This document shows positions 28,601-37,928 of a stretch of 64,000 bases of DNA, one piece after another (position 1 is the first letter of the stretch; every line of letters begins with the position of its first letter). This DNA comes from Gammaproteobacteria bacterium (GTDB taxonomy: Bacteria > Pseudomonadota > Gammaproteobacteria > JAIEPX01): positions 1-64,000 of the forward strand of contig JAIEPX010000017.1 in assembly GCA_019748175.1 (NCBI GenBank). Reading direction: 5' to 3'. The notes below the pieces were generated by a model that saw only the letters and a program-made list of their open reading frames with translations, was not told the origin of the DNA and ran no database searches. A program made the translations under genes and the position numbers.

Positions 28601-31600
28601 GTCTTTCTTGTCTCGTTCGATCATTTCAGCTGTAGTGAAAGTGACGCCTTTGCATAAAGCGTCACGTGGAAATAGTTTTAGCAGAAATTGTTCTTCTGTC
28701 ATGGCTTCGTGAAATATCTCATCAAAGAAAAGTCCTGCGTTTTCTCTAATGAGTATTTCAGCATCCACTTCATTGAGAGCCACATCAGGTAGTCGTTTGC
28801 CATTTGCACAAATAATAGTCATGATTGCGTCTGGATCAAGCGGGATTTTTTCAAAGGCTTCTGTGAGATAAAAAATATCTTTATTAAGAATTTTTTTCTC
28901 CTTGCCGTCCCAATAAAGTCTGGGAACTATAGCTCTGTCAGGATCAATATTGACAAGGTATTTACCACTTTGTTGTTCGGGCACTTTATATTGATCCGCG
29001 TGACCATCTTCTTGTGAAGTGAGAATCGCTATTACGGCTTGTAGGCTGAAAATACGTCTATCTAAACATTGCAGTAGGTCCTTAATTTTATCGGAATTGG
29101 CTTCAAACTGTTTAAATGATTCCCCAATAACCGTATTAACAACAAGCAATGGAAATGTTTTTTTACCATCGAGGGTGTTCGATCTCCAAAGTTCGGAGTG
29201 TGTGCCTGGGCACCCTAATCTTTCGTTGATCAATTCGACGATACGTTGTACTAAAGGAAATTCAGGGAAGAATTTGACATGAAGCAGGAATGGGTGAACC
29301 TCTTTACGGGCAGCTAACATGAAAAGCGTTTTGTATTCCATTTGTTTTTTTTCTACAAGATGCTCGTGAGAAAGTTTTTTAGCTTTAAGGTATTGGTATA
29401 GCTGATCTAAATTAAAGGGTATATTTCCTTTTAAAGAACCTAGTTTTAGGTTCCCATCTGGATCTAGAACGCAGTATTCACCTTCTTTAGATAAATAGAT
29501 TTGGTTTGGTTTCGCATTATTGGGGTCTTTATCGGCTAAGGAGGACCATAAACAAAATTCATAAGACTGTTTTGAAAGTGGGATCACAATATGCGCACCA
29601 CTTCGAAGACTATTTATTCGCTTGATTTCACCGTTTTCTTCGAATATTTGACTCCAAACCGACAGAAGAAAATACCTTTTGTCGTGTTTTGCTCCTTGCA
29701 TAACGCAATGCGCCGGATGATCTTCATCCGGATGAGATGTAGAGAATTCGTTGATGGCGTAAGTCACCGCGAATCTAGGATGATTTTTAAGAAGTTCAAC
29801 GCATTCTTTAAATGTATCGTGATTTTTATAAGACTCTGCGAATTGCAGAGCAGCTTCCATATCAACAAAATCAGTCGCGCCATTTTTAACAAGGGCTAGT
29901 ACTGCTGCAGGATTATTACAATCAATGGCGTAATCGAGTGGAGTACCCACAAGATGTTTAAGGCGGCCTGTGTGTTCAGAGGTTTGTTTTTTTTGAAAGG
30001 CTGTGCTCTGATTAAGATTTGTTCGATGTTCTTTCATTACTTTTAAAACATCAAAACAAAAGTCGCTATTATTAGGGTCAGTATTATCGATAAAGTGCAT
30101 TAATGGTGTGCGATTTTCTTTGTCAGGTTGCTCCGGATTGGCTTTAAAGGCTAGACAGGCTGTCAGAGTATCGATGACGTTCTGAGTGGTTTTATTTCGA
30201 TGACTTCGTAGTAGTGTGTGTAAGGTTGCTTCCCCTACTGCATTTAATTTATTCAGTTTAACATCGTTTTTAATGAGGAGTTTAATAACGCCCGGCAAAG
30301 CCGATTCGGCTGCCAGCGAAAGTAGCCGTTCACATTGTTCTGCTGTAAAGCATTTTAATTTTACGAAAGGAAATTCGAGTCCAATTCTATTGAGGTAATG
30401 GAGAAGCATATCAATTTTTCCAGTTTCGTAATACTTTTTATTGAAATCAATATGCTGAATAAATAATTTAATCGCTTCTTTAATGGTCAGGGATGCATTA
30501 TTAATATGTTCTCCTGATATGTGGTGATGTTTTTCAAGTAACTCGTGAAGTGAAATATTATTAAGTTCAGGAATTTTACATTCTTTTCTTAGAGTTTCCA
30601 TGCTGGGCAATGGATTTTCGTCCGGAGTCTCTGCAGAATTTTGCTTTTCTAGCAGTGTATTGTATTGTGTTAGTGGGTCCATGTACTCTTGTTTAAATTT
30701 ATCTCCCATTTTTTCTATTACTAAAGCGGTAATTTTCTCACCAAGAAAGGCATGTTCGAAACTAGGTGCTTGTTTTGATCCAATAACATTGATTGCATTA
30801 AGTATACCTAGGAAGGGATTTTCGTTTTTGAGTTTTGGAAAACACGCTCTTTCATAATAAGCGGCAACCGCCGGACGAATAATACGTAATCCTTGTAGGT
30901 GTGTTAAAGAGAGGTCGGCAATCATCGCTTCTTCAAGATTTTCATAGGAATCCAACATGCCAGGTAGTCGGTCTGGTGTTAGAGTTTGGGGTATTCGCAG
31001 TGATGTATCTGGGTTATGTAGTATTCTTTTTCGATTTAAGAGTACCGCAGTGACATTATCTTCTTTTAGATTGTTTATGTCAGTTTTTTCTATCACATCC
31101 TTTTTAGTGATCAACTGCTTTTTAATATTCATCCGTTTTTGTTGGTCGAACTCGTACAATAAATGGCACCAATCCAAAACATAATTGAGTGGCGTGTGCG
31201 ATAAAAACTCTTCTCTAAACTCTTTGTCAATTGGTTCCGTGAATCCAGGTAGAAGATAGAGCAGGCATTTGGTAGTTGGATAATGAACCGCGCTGCCGTC
31301 TTTTTCATTGACTAGTCGCGTGACTGGATATTCTAAGGCATTGTCCGCGTCAAATGTGCAGATAAAACGCACCGGTTCTTTTTTCGCATTAATTCTAGTA
31401 ATAAATCGTAGATTAACAGCTGTAAGATCGGATGGATCTATGGGCATGTTTGCAATGCAGAAGCGAGAGTAGAATGCTTGGCAGATTTGTAAGAAAATGT
31501 TCTGTAGTTCATGATAGGCTCTTTCTGGTGTATAGTTTTGTAATAATTCATGAAAGATCGCCGGAAATCTTGAAAGACCGGCTGCAAGTGAATTCTGAAA

Positions 31601-33121
31601 TAAATCTTGCCTTCCAAGTATAAAATTGTGAAACGTGTCTGGGAAAGCTTTGATGAGTAAATGCAGTGCTTTTTCATTCTCGCTCAATAGTTTGTACCAA
31701 GCCTGTTTATTACCAGCAAGAAGTTTTTCCAATACCTCAGATTCTTTCGGTAAAATATCTGAAAATAAAGCGGGTTTATTGGTCAGAGCATTCTGTACTA
31801 GCTCTGATTGCAGAAAAAGCTTAATAAATGCTTCTGAAAATGCACCTGAGTATAGAAGTAGAGGTGCCGGCCATTTTTTAAAGTCTAATAATAATACTTT
31901 ATCTTGATTGTAAATTTCTTCCAGTGTCGTGAGATGAGCGATAAGCTCAGCTTGATCAATATAGATTTTCCAAGAATACAATGTGCTTTCTGCCTGAAGT
32001 ACCATATGGAAGTCTGATCCGTCGAATTGGTAGCCAACTTGCACCATTCTCTCTTGTTTTTTTTGAAGTAGATATTCAGTGATTAGTGGATCAAGTGCTG
32101 GATTAAGAGCTTCTTGTTGATCAAGTGGGGCATGTAGAATCTTAATCGACTCTGAAGGAGCAGCAACTAATACGGGTTTGTCATCTAAATGTGGTATAGG
32201 GCAGTGTAGTTGATACCATGAGCCAACTGATTTTTCTGCTTCGGGCTCATTAAAATTTTTTCCTATAGGATTTGCCTTCAACACCAAGCCATCCACAAAA
32301 TATACAGCCCGAAGGCCATAGTCTGTTACTCTAACAATAATCCCTTTGAAATTGCGACTGATAATTACCAGCGCTTTTTCACCAGAAGTAGAAAAGGAGC
32401 CTTTGTTAACTTCACAAACATAGAAACTATCGCCAAAGATGTAAGCTTCTTGAGTTGCAATAAGCGCTAAACGTTCTTCCGGAGATTGAGCATTAATGAT
32501 TTGTTCGCGACTTTCATTGTAGTAGTTGCACAATTCTTTGAGTGGATTATAAATTCGCTGTAGATTTTTTTTTTCGCCCTGATCTTCAAATGTAAATTCA
32601 CCCAAAAGATTTTGTAAAAGATAAATGAGCTCATTTAAAGATTTTAGTAGAGGGTGACTTTGATTAATGGTAGGTTCAGTGGCGAGTTGATGAAGCATTG
32701 CTTCCGTGAATAAATCACCTATTGGCACTATGGTTGGAAGTAAAGATTCCAAATCTCTCATGGCTTGAGTGTTTAAACCTAATTCTTTTAAATCGTACAG
32801 TGCCGCAAGAATCTCTGCTCTTGCTTTGATGCAAATAGCAGGTTTGCCTTGTAAAGATTTCATTCGCTCATGCAACAAGCCACGTGCGGTGTACACACGA
32901 TCCAATAGATTCAGTGCTTTTTTAGGTTCTATCAGTTGAGCTGCAGGGTTTTCTTCTGGCGGTGTATTTTTACGCGGAGACAACCCACTAAATAGGCCTT
33001 TTCTTGGAGTGGTTGCTTTAGTACTGCGCGGTGAAGTTGAGGAAACTGCGCCTGATGATGTCTCTTTACCAGGTTTTCCGCTAGCTGTGTTTCTACGAGG
33101 TGACAAAAATTTTTTTTTCAT
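25616..33121 (-). CDS. Giant multidomain protein, 2501 aa, paralog of the 16479-24020 gene
   Basis: Starts MKKKFLSPRRNTASG with AGGAAGG upstream of ATG 33121. The basic N-terminus repeats S/T-P-R motifs (SPRR, SPRS, TPRK, SPRK). Order matches its paralog: kinase-like cassette ~215-640 with SFYVCEVNKGSF, DLTAVNLRF (D565, N570), CTFDADNAL (D591, D593); ankyrin-like ~963-1087 (GEATLHTLLRSHRNK); second cassette with HVKFFPEF (K1283), EDGHADQYKV (D1372, H1374), NIDPDRA (D1393); LRR-like ~1730-1895; propeller-like ~2010-2320. The tail is again S-P-R rich. Conserved blocks shared with the paralog include PEFP, SELWR, DGHADQ and ERPL. There is no signal peptide. Probably a secreted effector, by architecture. 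Confidence 0.85.
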   Translation of the reverse strand: MKKKFLSPRRNTASGKPGKETSSGAVSSTSPRSTKATTPRKGLFSGLSPRKNTPPEENPAAQLIEPKKALNLLDRVYTARGLLHERMKSLQGKPAICIKARAEILAALYDLKELGLNTQAMRDLESLLPTIVPIGDLFTEAMLHQLATEPTINQSHPLLKSLNELIYLLQNLLGEFTFEDQGEKKNLQRIYNPLKELCNYYNESREQIINAQSPEERLALIATQEAYIFGDSFYVCEVNKGSFSTSGEKALVIISRNFKGIIVRVTDYGLRAVYFVDGLVLKANPIGKNFNEPEAEKSVGSWYQLHCPIPHLDDKPVLVAAPSESIKILHAPLDQQEALNPALDPLITEYLLQKKQERMVQVGYQFDGSDFHMVLQAESTLYSWKIYIDQAELIAHLTTLEEIYNQDKVLLLDFKKWPAPLLLYSGAFSEAFIKLFLQSELVQNALTNKPALFSDILPKESEVLEKLLAGNKQAWYKLLSENEKALHLLIKAFPDTFHNFILGRQDLFQNSLAAGLSRFPAIFHELLQNYTPERAYHELQNIFLQICQAFYSRFCIANMPIDPSDLTAVNLRFITRINAKKEPVRFICTFDADNALEYPVTRLVNEKDGSAVHYPTTKCLLYLLPGFTEPIDKEFREEFLSHTPLNYVLDWCHLLYEFDQQKRMNIKKQLITKKDVIEKTDINNLKEDNVTAVLLNRKRILHNPDTSLRIPQTLTPDRLPGMLDSYENLEEAMIADLSLTHLQGLRIIRPAVAAYYERACFPKLKNENPFLGILNAINVIGSKQAPSFEHAFLGEKITALVIEKMGDKFKQEYMDPLTQYNTLLEKQNSAETPDENPLPSMETLRKECKIPELNNISLHELLEKHHHISGEHINNASLTIKEAIKLFIQHIDFNKKYYETGKIDMLLHYLNRIGLEFPFVKLKCFTAEQCERLLSLAAESALPGVIKLLIKNDVKLNKLNAVGEATLHTLLRSHRNKTTQNVIDTLTACLAFKANPEQPDKENRTPLMHFIDNTDPNNSDFCFDVLKVMKEHRTNLNQSTAFQKKQTSEHTGRLKHLVGTPLDYAIDCNNPAAVLALVKNGATDFVDMEAALQFAESYKNHDTFKECVELLKNHPRFAVTYAINEFSTSHPDEDHPAHCVMQGAKHDKRYFLLSVWSQIFEENGEIKRINSLRSGAHIVIPLSKQSYEFCLWSSLADKDPNNAKPNQIYLSKEGEYCVLDPDGNLKLGSLKGNIPFNLDQLYQYLKAKKLSHEHLVEKKQMEYKTLFMLAARKEVHPFLLHVKFFPEFPLVQRIVELINERLGCPGTHSELWRSNTLDGKKTFPLLVVNTVIGESFKQFEANSDKIKDLLQCLDRRIFSLQAVIAILTSQEDGHADQYKVPEQQSGKYLVNIDPDRAIVPRLYWDGKEKKILNKDIFYLTEAFEKIPLDPDAIMTIICANGKRLPDVALNEVDAEILIRENAGLFFDEIFHEAMTEEQFLLKLFPRDALCKGVTFTTAEMIERDKKDPLPSSLRKAIEQLDNTESRQSEKTKVQKKKRSTVFGIIKDQAEQFTLIDCPLELRTFAELYELYVKIAKFLYLKSRSEIYPTSLFREACPELFHQYNSKTKQNPNLTTCQKYLLINDGNQRTLTTQKDVVDCTSQNLSTKFRGGQFCNSIESLIEFYHQSKKTATEVVAVIHKIDISNIPSSDTFRSQKQFENFIRCIQWSDNKKSNRLMLNALHEIQKKCKFQLTELCLNLCDDLTWDDLVKFLQNSPKLQRLELTNCNGLKNALGNSVFTLLEDYSPEIKKVVIINTDITHFTYDSKKLASLIHLEVRECKHYKTCQLVDPQLHHLDVSDNEKLETISYTYTKENSLPCSIEDERPLNVFLFQNCKSLRPESIEAVLDASPFLQKINHENTQPYNPRAFISFALMQNRFCQNTFDAMVQNGTLILHNLIEDHDLRQILLWLKHPNNKVTITEVNFLSATQLSQIAKFQFIFELNPKPRILEPGPKREKRTQGNAYEWDIGLATVSAMEELPNGNIFAIGQRKVTTARGQPSTVFGIRTPERTNAREFETFGTLSDRRKDEFTGKLISLDMRSDVISSTMMPDGTILLSDRSNKCILLDTISQNFIALNILQVKSFCGDVLALSHNVFALHSDQIYIIIKRHDQWIIKHKITGTPILHPIIKGPNNLVAFCSREQSGSTLSIMNYQSGVTIYTQHFNTQLIKPLRFLNKKEILICNGEATHKKVVGLGPFQKTITQNALTIINIETCEITILNRDFLINADNIHNICAVQATSEEILITTLGTQNKRTLIPTHRYLCDANVTRQPVMCYQNDVLTLKKNESQNTCLEMQRNKFHILDLKLPHENQDKFDIIILTEGEIIIKITTPEPIERSTLDIDLSSNRAWYETICANQPTGRTLFDLLSAFFEKTSIQDQTERNTQTVTCHDNVILIKGLTEKEANTLRRTLKSFWQHPLSPTASPRLYRPRSPNLTRSQDDSSKDAVPISKSNDIFKIE

Positions 33122-33265
33122 CCTTTATTCCTTCCTAGAATACTTGGTTCCGCAATTGATAAATATTCACCACATGATGGTAACGTCCATATTTAGCCCA
33201 TCTTGGGCGGAAAAATTCTAGCCAAGGTGGTGTTGACGTAAACTATAATCTATTTTTGGCTGAGA

Positions 33266-35077
33266 TCAATCCCTGCCGGCTTTTTTGCGTTCGTGTTCTT
33301 TGAGGAATCTTTTGCGTAGTCGAATACTTTGAGGAGTCACTTCGACAAGTTCGTCGTCGTTAATGTATTCTAACGCTTGTTCGAGTGTGAGGCGTAGTGG
33401 AGGAGTGAGCATAATGTTTTCGTCAGTGCCAGAAGCGCGCACGTTTGTGAGCTGTTTAGGCCGGATAACGTTAACGACGAGGTCGTTTGAACGATTGTGA
33501 AATCCAACAATCATGCCTTCGTAGACTTCTATTTGAGGACCGATGCAAAGTTTTCCACGCTCTTCGAGATTCCAAAGTGAGTAACCTGTCGCTTTGCCGG
33601 CTGCGTTTGAAATTAATGCGCCACTACGTCGAGCACCAATTTCTTGTTCGACCACAGGGCCGAAGTGGTCGAAAACGTGATACATCAATCCGGTTCCGGA
33701 TGTTTGTGTGAGAAAATCGGTATGAAAACCGATGAGCCCTCGTGTTGGCATAATGTAATCTAATCGAATGCGTCCTTTTCCATCAGGTACCATATTTTTT
33801 ATTTTACCTTTTCTTTCGGCTAAAGCTTCCATGATGGTGCCTTGATGTTGTTCTTCAATATCAACAGTGACAGATTCATAAGGTTCTTTGCGTTCACCTT
33901 CAATTTCTTTGATGATTACTTGTGGACGAGAAACGGCTAATTCGTAACCTTCGCGTCGCATGGTTTCAATTAAGATAGAAAGATGTAATTCTCCGCGTCC
34001 CGCACATTTAAATTTATCGGGATCTTCGGTGTTGTCCACTCGTAGTGCAACGTTATGAATTAATTCTTGTTCGAGTCGCGCAAGTATTTGTCGACTGGTG
34101 AGGTATTTTCCATCGCGACCTGCAAAAGGCGATGTATTGACTTGCAAGGTCATGGTAACAGTGGGTTCATCGACATCGAGTGGAGTCAGTGCTTCAACAT
34201 TTGCAGGATCGCAAAGTGTATCGGAAATACGTAAATTATCGATACCTGTGATAGCGACGATATCTCCTGCGCTCGCTTCATCTTCGGGTTTTCGTTCTAG
34301 ACCTAAATAACCGAGTACTTGTAGTATTTTTCCGCTTCGAATCTTGCCATCGCGATCGATAACAGAGATATTCATATTGGGGCGAACTTTTCCGCGCGAG
34401 ATTCGACCAATACCGATGGCGCCCACATAACTCGAATAATCCAGCTGGCTGATTTGCATTTGAAAAGGGCCATCAAGATTCACTTTCGGAGGTGAAACAG
34501 AATCAACAATTGTTTGAAATAAGGGTGTCATATCGGTAGCAAGATTTTCTATATCGAGGCCGGCATATCCTCTTAATGCAGAGGCGTACACAACGGGGAA
34601 ATCGAGTTGTTCATCTGTTGCGCCTAAATTAACAAAAAGATCAAATACTTGATCGACAACCCAATCAGGTCTTGCGCCTGGACGATCCACTTTATTGACT
34701 ACGACAATGGGTTTTAATCCGTGTTGAAAGGCTTTTTGTGTAACGAAACGTGTTTGTGGCATGGGGCCATCGACTGCATCGACGAGTAATAATACGGAAT
34801 CAACCATCGATAATACGCGTTCAACTTCTCCACCGAAATCGGCGTGACCGGGAGTATCAACAATATTAATTCGGTAACCACTCCAACGGATCGCAGTGTT
34901 TTTTGCTAAAATCGTGATGCCGCGTTCTTGTTCCAATACATTGGAATCCATAACACGTTCTACTACCGCTTTTTGTTGTGAAAAAGTACCGGATTGTTGT
35001 AGTAATTTGTCAACGAGGGTGGTTTTGCCATGGTCAATGTGTGCGATGATGGCAATATTACGTAATTGTTCTGTCAT
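33266..35077 (-). CDS. typA: Ribosome-associated GTPase TypA/BipA
   Basis: A 603-residue translational GTPase with the usual TypA length. The N-terminus [21 protein letters not shown] has the P-loop, [12 protein letters not shown] the switch [17 protein letters not shown] the switch II, and [15 protein letters not shown] the NKxD. EF-G-like domain V and the BipA C-terminal domain follow, with [20 protein letters not shown] typical of TypA. It aids 50S assembly and stress or low-temperature growth. It is divergent from the gene at 35255, with only 177 bases between them. Confidence 0.97.
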   Translation of the reverse strand: MTEQLRNIAIIAHIDHGKTTLVDKLLQQSGTFSQQKAVVERVMDSNVLEQERGITILAKNTAIRWSGYRINIVDTPGHADFGGEVERVLSMVDSVLLLVDAVDGPMPQTRFVTQKAFQHGLKPIVVVNKVDRPGARPDWVVDQVFDLFVNLGATDEQLDFPVVYASALRGYAGLDIENLATDMTPLFQTIVDSVSPPKVNLDGPFQMQISQLDYSSYVGAIGIGRISRGKVRPNMNISVIDRDGKIRSGKILQVLGYLGLERKPEDEASAGDIVAITGIDNLRISDTLCDPANVEALTPLDVDEPTVTMTLQVNTSPFAGRDGKYLTSRQILARLEQELIHNVALRVDNTEDPDKFKCAGRGELHLSILIETMRREGYELAVSRPQVIIKEIEGERKEPYESVTVDIEEQHQGTIMEALAERKGKIKNMVPDGKGRIRLDYIMPTRGLIGFHTDFLTQTSGTGLMYHVFDHFGPVVEQEIGARRSGALISNAAGKATGYSLWNLEERGKLCIGPQIEVYEGMIVGFHNRSNDLVVNVIRPKQLTNVRASGTDENIMLTPPLRLTLEQALEYINDDELVEVTPQSIRLRKRFLKEHERKKAGRD

Positions 35078-35156
35078 TAAAAATCTCTTTGCTTAGCTCA
35101 ACTTGGAGGGGCCCGCGGGCCTTCGATAGGGACCGGCAAAAGTACCCTATTTGAGC

Positions 35157-35162
35157 TATAAT
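35157..35162 (+). promoter_or_regulatory. Putative -10 box (TTGAGCTATAATTA)
   Basis: A perfect TATAAT lies 92 bases before ATG 35255, in the same GAGCTATAATTA context as at 6289-6299 and 13262-13272. No good -35 is seen at 17 bases. The G+C-rich palindrome GGCCCGCGGGCC lies about 40 bases further upstream, in the typA leader. Confidence 0.4.
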
Positions 35163-35254
35163 TACCAGTGTAATGTGTAATTAGTGCTGAATAGTGTTAT
35201 TTATGAGAACAAAACGAGAGCAAAAGCTTGAAAAGCTCGAAAGATGAGGCATGT

Positions 35255-35803
35255 ATGAGTAGCGTAATAGAACCATGGTACAATATCGTGCGTGAAGCAG
35301 AAACCCTATCAGGGTTGTCTGTGAGTGAAGAATTAGAGCAATATCTGGTGAATTTACTCCTACATTATATGGACAAACCCGAGATAACGGATTCGGTTTT
35401 AAGCTTAGAATTTCTCCGTGCTGAACAGCAGTTTTCATTTAACCAATACAACGAGCTTCGTAAAGTCGGAGACGAATGTTTGCTGTATTCAGGATTATTT
35501 CCTGAGCGTGCACAACGTCGACGTTTACGAGTGAGTTATTTTGTAGAATTAGGGCAACTTTCCTATCAGTCTGCGGCAACAAAAGCAGGTAAAGAATTGG
35601 AATTAGCTGCATTATTTCAGCATTTAAGTGAACGATTTGTTCGGTTGATGGATATTTTGCAAAGCATGCGATCGATGGCGGGGTCCGATCATCAACTGTC
35701 GTTGTTGTTGGCTGTCGATTTGTGGCAAGACACGGGCAGCGAAATTGCGCGTAGAATCATTGCGGAGCATACGGATGGGTTTCTTGTTCATGTTGTAAAA
35801 TAA
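35255..35803 (+). CDS. Hypothetical protein, 182 aa, helical
   Basis: I chose ATG 35255 (MSSVIEPWYNIVREAETLSG) because GAGG lies about 6-10 nt before it; the frame is open to TTG 35228. The product is all-helical and soluble. Motifs include YLVNLLLHYMDKPEI, QYNELRKVGDECLLYSGLFPERAQRRRL and YFVELGQLSYQSAA. I believe similar proteins occur as conserved hypotheticals in Legionella and Coxiella, but I cannot name a domain. It precedes pabB by 56 bases in the same direction. Confidence 0.75.
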   Translation: MSSVIEPWYNIVREAETLSGLSVSEELEQYLVNLLLHYMDKPEITDSVLSLEFLRAEQQFSFNQYNELRKVGDECLLYSGLFPERAQRRRLRVSYFVELGQLSYQSAATKAGKELELAALFQHLSERFVRLMDILQSMRSMAGSDHQLSLLLAVDLWQDTGSEIARRIIAEHTDGFLVHVVK

Positions 35804-35859
35804 AGTTAATCTTCGTATTCTATCGAAGACAGTCAAATCGGAATCATAGGATGCTCTTA

Positions 35860-37284
35860 ATGACGATAAAAACACCATGGGTTGTTGAAATCCCTTATCG
35901 CGAACCCTTAGAAATATTTTCATTTTTTGCAGAAAAATCGGGTGCGGTATTTCTGGATAGTGCAAAAAAATCCAATGATTTAGGTCGCTATAGTTATATT
36001 GCTGCAGAGCCTTTTCTAACATTTCAAAGTAAAAATGGTCAAATCAAATTAAATAATAATGCGACAGAAGGAAATCCTTGGGAAGTTTTACAATTATTAT
36101 TGTCGTTATTTAAAATAGATTCTCTTCCTGGAATGCCTTTATTGCAAGGCGGTGTTGTCGGTTTTTTTTCGTATGATGCAAGTCGGCATCTAGAAAAATT
36201 GCCTGATAATACCCTCGATGATTATTGTTTTCCTGATCTTATGCTTGGTTTTTATGATGTAATTCTGAGCTTCGATCATGATTTACAAAAAGCCTGGATT
36301 ATTTCTACTGGATTTCCTGAATTCACTGATGATCGCCGTCTTAGACGTGCCGAAGAGAAAATTAAAAGTTGGCAGCAGCGAATAAATTCAGTTTCTGAGT
36401 TAGGAGAGATTTCTGCTGATTTTTGTTCCCCTGATGCTATTGTCAGTAATTTTAGCAGAGAACAGTACGAGAAAGCTGTTAGTTCTGTGATTGAGTCAAT
36501 TTTGTCTGGCGATATTTTTGAAGCGAATATTGCACAACGATTTTCAGCCTCTTTGCCAAAAAGCTTAAGTCCATTCGCATTATATCGACGTTTACGAGAG
36601 CGAAATGCGGCTCCTTTTGCAGCTTATTTAAATTTTGGGGATACAATTCTTGCTTCGGCTTCACCTGAACGATTTTTGCATTTAAGTGATCGAGAAGTTG
36701 AAACGCGACCAATAAAAGGAACATCACCACGTTTTCAGGATGCTGACCAAGATGAAGCGAGTGCGAAGGCCTTATTAATGAGCGAAAAAGATCGTGCTGA
36801 AAATATCATGATTGTTGATTTAATGCGCAATGATCTGTCTCGAGTGTGCGAAGACCATTCTGTAAAAGTTCCGCAATTATGTGGGCTAGAATCGTTTGCG
36901 ACAGTGCATCATTTAGTGTCAGTCGTAAAAGCAACATTATTGCCTGATTATGATGCTGTAGATTTATTGCGAGCCACATTTCCAGGTGGTTCAATTACGG
37001 GTGCGCCTAAAGTGCGAGCGATGGAAATAATTGATGAAATAGAATCTCATCGACGCGGTCCGTATTGTGGCAGTGTCGGGTTTATCAGTTTTAGCGGCGA
37101 CATGGATACCTCAATTACCATTCGAACATTTGCGATAAAAAATAATCAATTATCTTTTCACGTCGGTGGTGCGATAGTGGCAGATTCAGATCCCGCACAA
37201 GAATATCAAGAAACTTTGGATAAAGCCGCGGGAATGCTAGCCGCTTTATTAGCGGGAACTCCTCTGCAAGTGCAGGAAAATTAA
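35860..37284 (+). CDS. pabB: Aminodeoxychorismate synthase component I
   Basis: With PabA it makes 4-amino-4-deoxychorismate for p-aminobenzoate and folate. The 474-residue product contains TRPIKGTSPR with the PabB-type catalytic Lys (about residue 286). The motif FPGGSITGAPKVRAMEIIDEIE is the PabB form (anthranilate synthase usually has PAGTLSGAPK), and RGPYCGSVGFIS follows. The metal/chorismate motif AENIMIVDLMRNDLSRV is intact. ATG 35860 and ATG 35851 are both possible starts; AGG sits about 9 nt before the former. pabA begins 1 base after the stop, which implies an operon and coupled translation. Confidence 0.93.
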   Translation: MTIKTPWVVEIPYREPLEIFSFFAEKSGAVFLDSAKKSNDLGRYSYIAAEPFLTFQSKNGQIKLNNNATEGNPWEVLQLLLSLFKIDSLPGMPLLQGGVVGFFSYDASRHLEKLPDNTLDDYCFPDLMLGFYDVILSFDHDLQKAWIISTGFPEFTDDRRLRRAEEKIKSWQQRINSVSELGEISADFCSPDAIVSNFSREQYEKAVSSVIESILSGDIFEANIAQRFSASLPKSLSPFALYRRLRERNAAPFAAYLNFGDTILASASPERFLHLSDREVETRPIKGTSPRFQDADQDEASAKALLMSEKDRAENIMIVDLMRNDLSRVCEDHSVKVPQLCGLESFATVHHLVSVVKATLLPDYDAVDLLRATFPGGSITGAPKVRAMEIIDEIESHRRGPYCGSVGFISFSGDMDTSITIRTFAIKNNQLSFHVGGAIVADSDPAQEYQETLDKAAGMLAALLAGTPLQVQEN

Positions 37285-37285
37285 A

Positions 37286-37855
37286 ATGGTTATTTTAATC
37301 GATAATTATGATTCATTTGTTTACAACCTAGCACGCTATGTTGGCGAGTTGGGTTATCAACGTCAAGTTTTTCGTCATGATGCCATTAGTGTTTCTGAAG
37401 TGAGCGCACTCAATCCGTCTCATATTATTATTTCACCTGGGCCTGGCGGACCTAAAGATGCTGGGATATCTTTGGACATCATTCGTCAGTTGTCTGACCG
37501 GATACCTATTTTAGGAGTTTGTTTAGGGCATCAAGCAATTGGAGAGGCTTTTGGTGGACGCGTAGTGCGCGGTCGGTATCCTATGCATGGTAAATCAAGT
37601 ATTATTACACATAACGATGCTGGCATTTTTGCCGGTTTGGTGAATCCGATTAAGGTGGGACGTTATCATTCGTTAATTGTAGAATCGGAGACCTTGCCAG
37701 AGAGCTTGATGGTCACAGCATGGAGCGAACAAGGCGAGATCATGGGATTACAACATCGTCATTTGCCGGTGTTTGGTGTACAATTCCATCCCGAGTCTGT
37801 GTTAACGGAATGTGGCTATGAATTATTGCAGCAGTTTTTAGGACGATCATCCTAG
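37286..37855 (+). CDS. pabA: Glutamine amidotransferase, aminodeoxychorismate synthase component II
   Basis: A 189-residue class I glutaminase subunit. Motifs: MVILIDNYDSFVYNLARYV at the N-terminus, SPGPGGPKDAG (oxyanion region), GVCLGHQAIGEAFGG with the nucleophilic Cys (about 79), and FGVQFHPESVLTECG with the catalytic His and Glu. PabA and TrpG are close paralogs; position directly after pabB argues for PabA, though one protein serves both synthases in some bacteria. It supplies ammonia from glutamine. Confidence 0.92.
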   Translation: MVILIDNYDSFVYNLARYVGELGYQRQVFRHDAISVSEVSALNPSHIIISPGPGGPKDAGISLDIIRQLSDRIPILGVCLGHQAIGEAFGGRVVRGRYPMHGKSSIITHNDAGIFAGLVNPIKVGRYHSLIVESETLPESLMVTAWSEQGEIMGLQHRHLPVFGVQFHPESVLTECGYELLQQFLGRSS

Positions 37856-37928
37856 ATTCAGTGCATTAGGACCTCGTAGTAGATTTCAACTGCACAATCT
37901 AGGATCATATACTGACAGGGAGTAAAAA

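Noticed and set aside
31438-31677. Short ORF inside the 2501-aa gene (same strand, other frame)
   Set aside because: It is a shadow of the long frame; no independent start signal.
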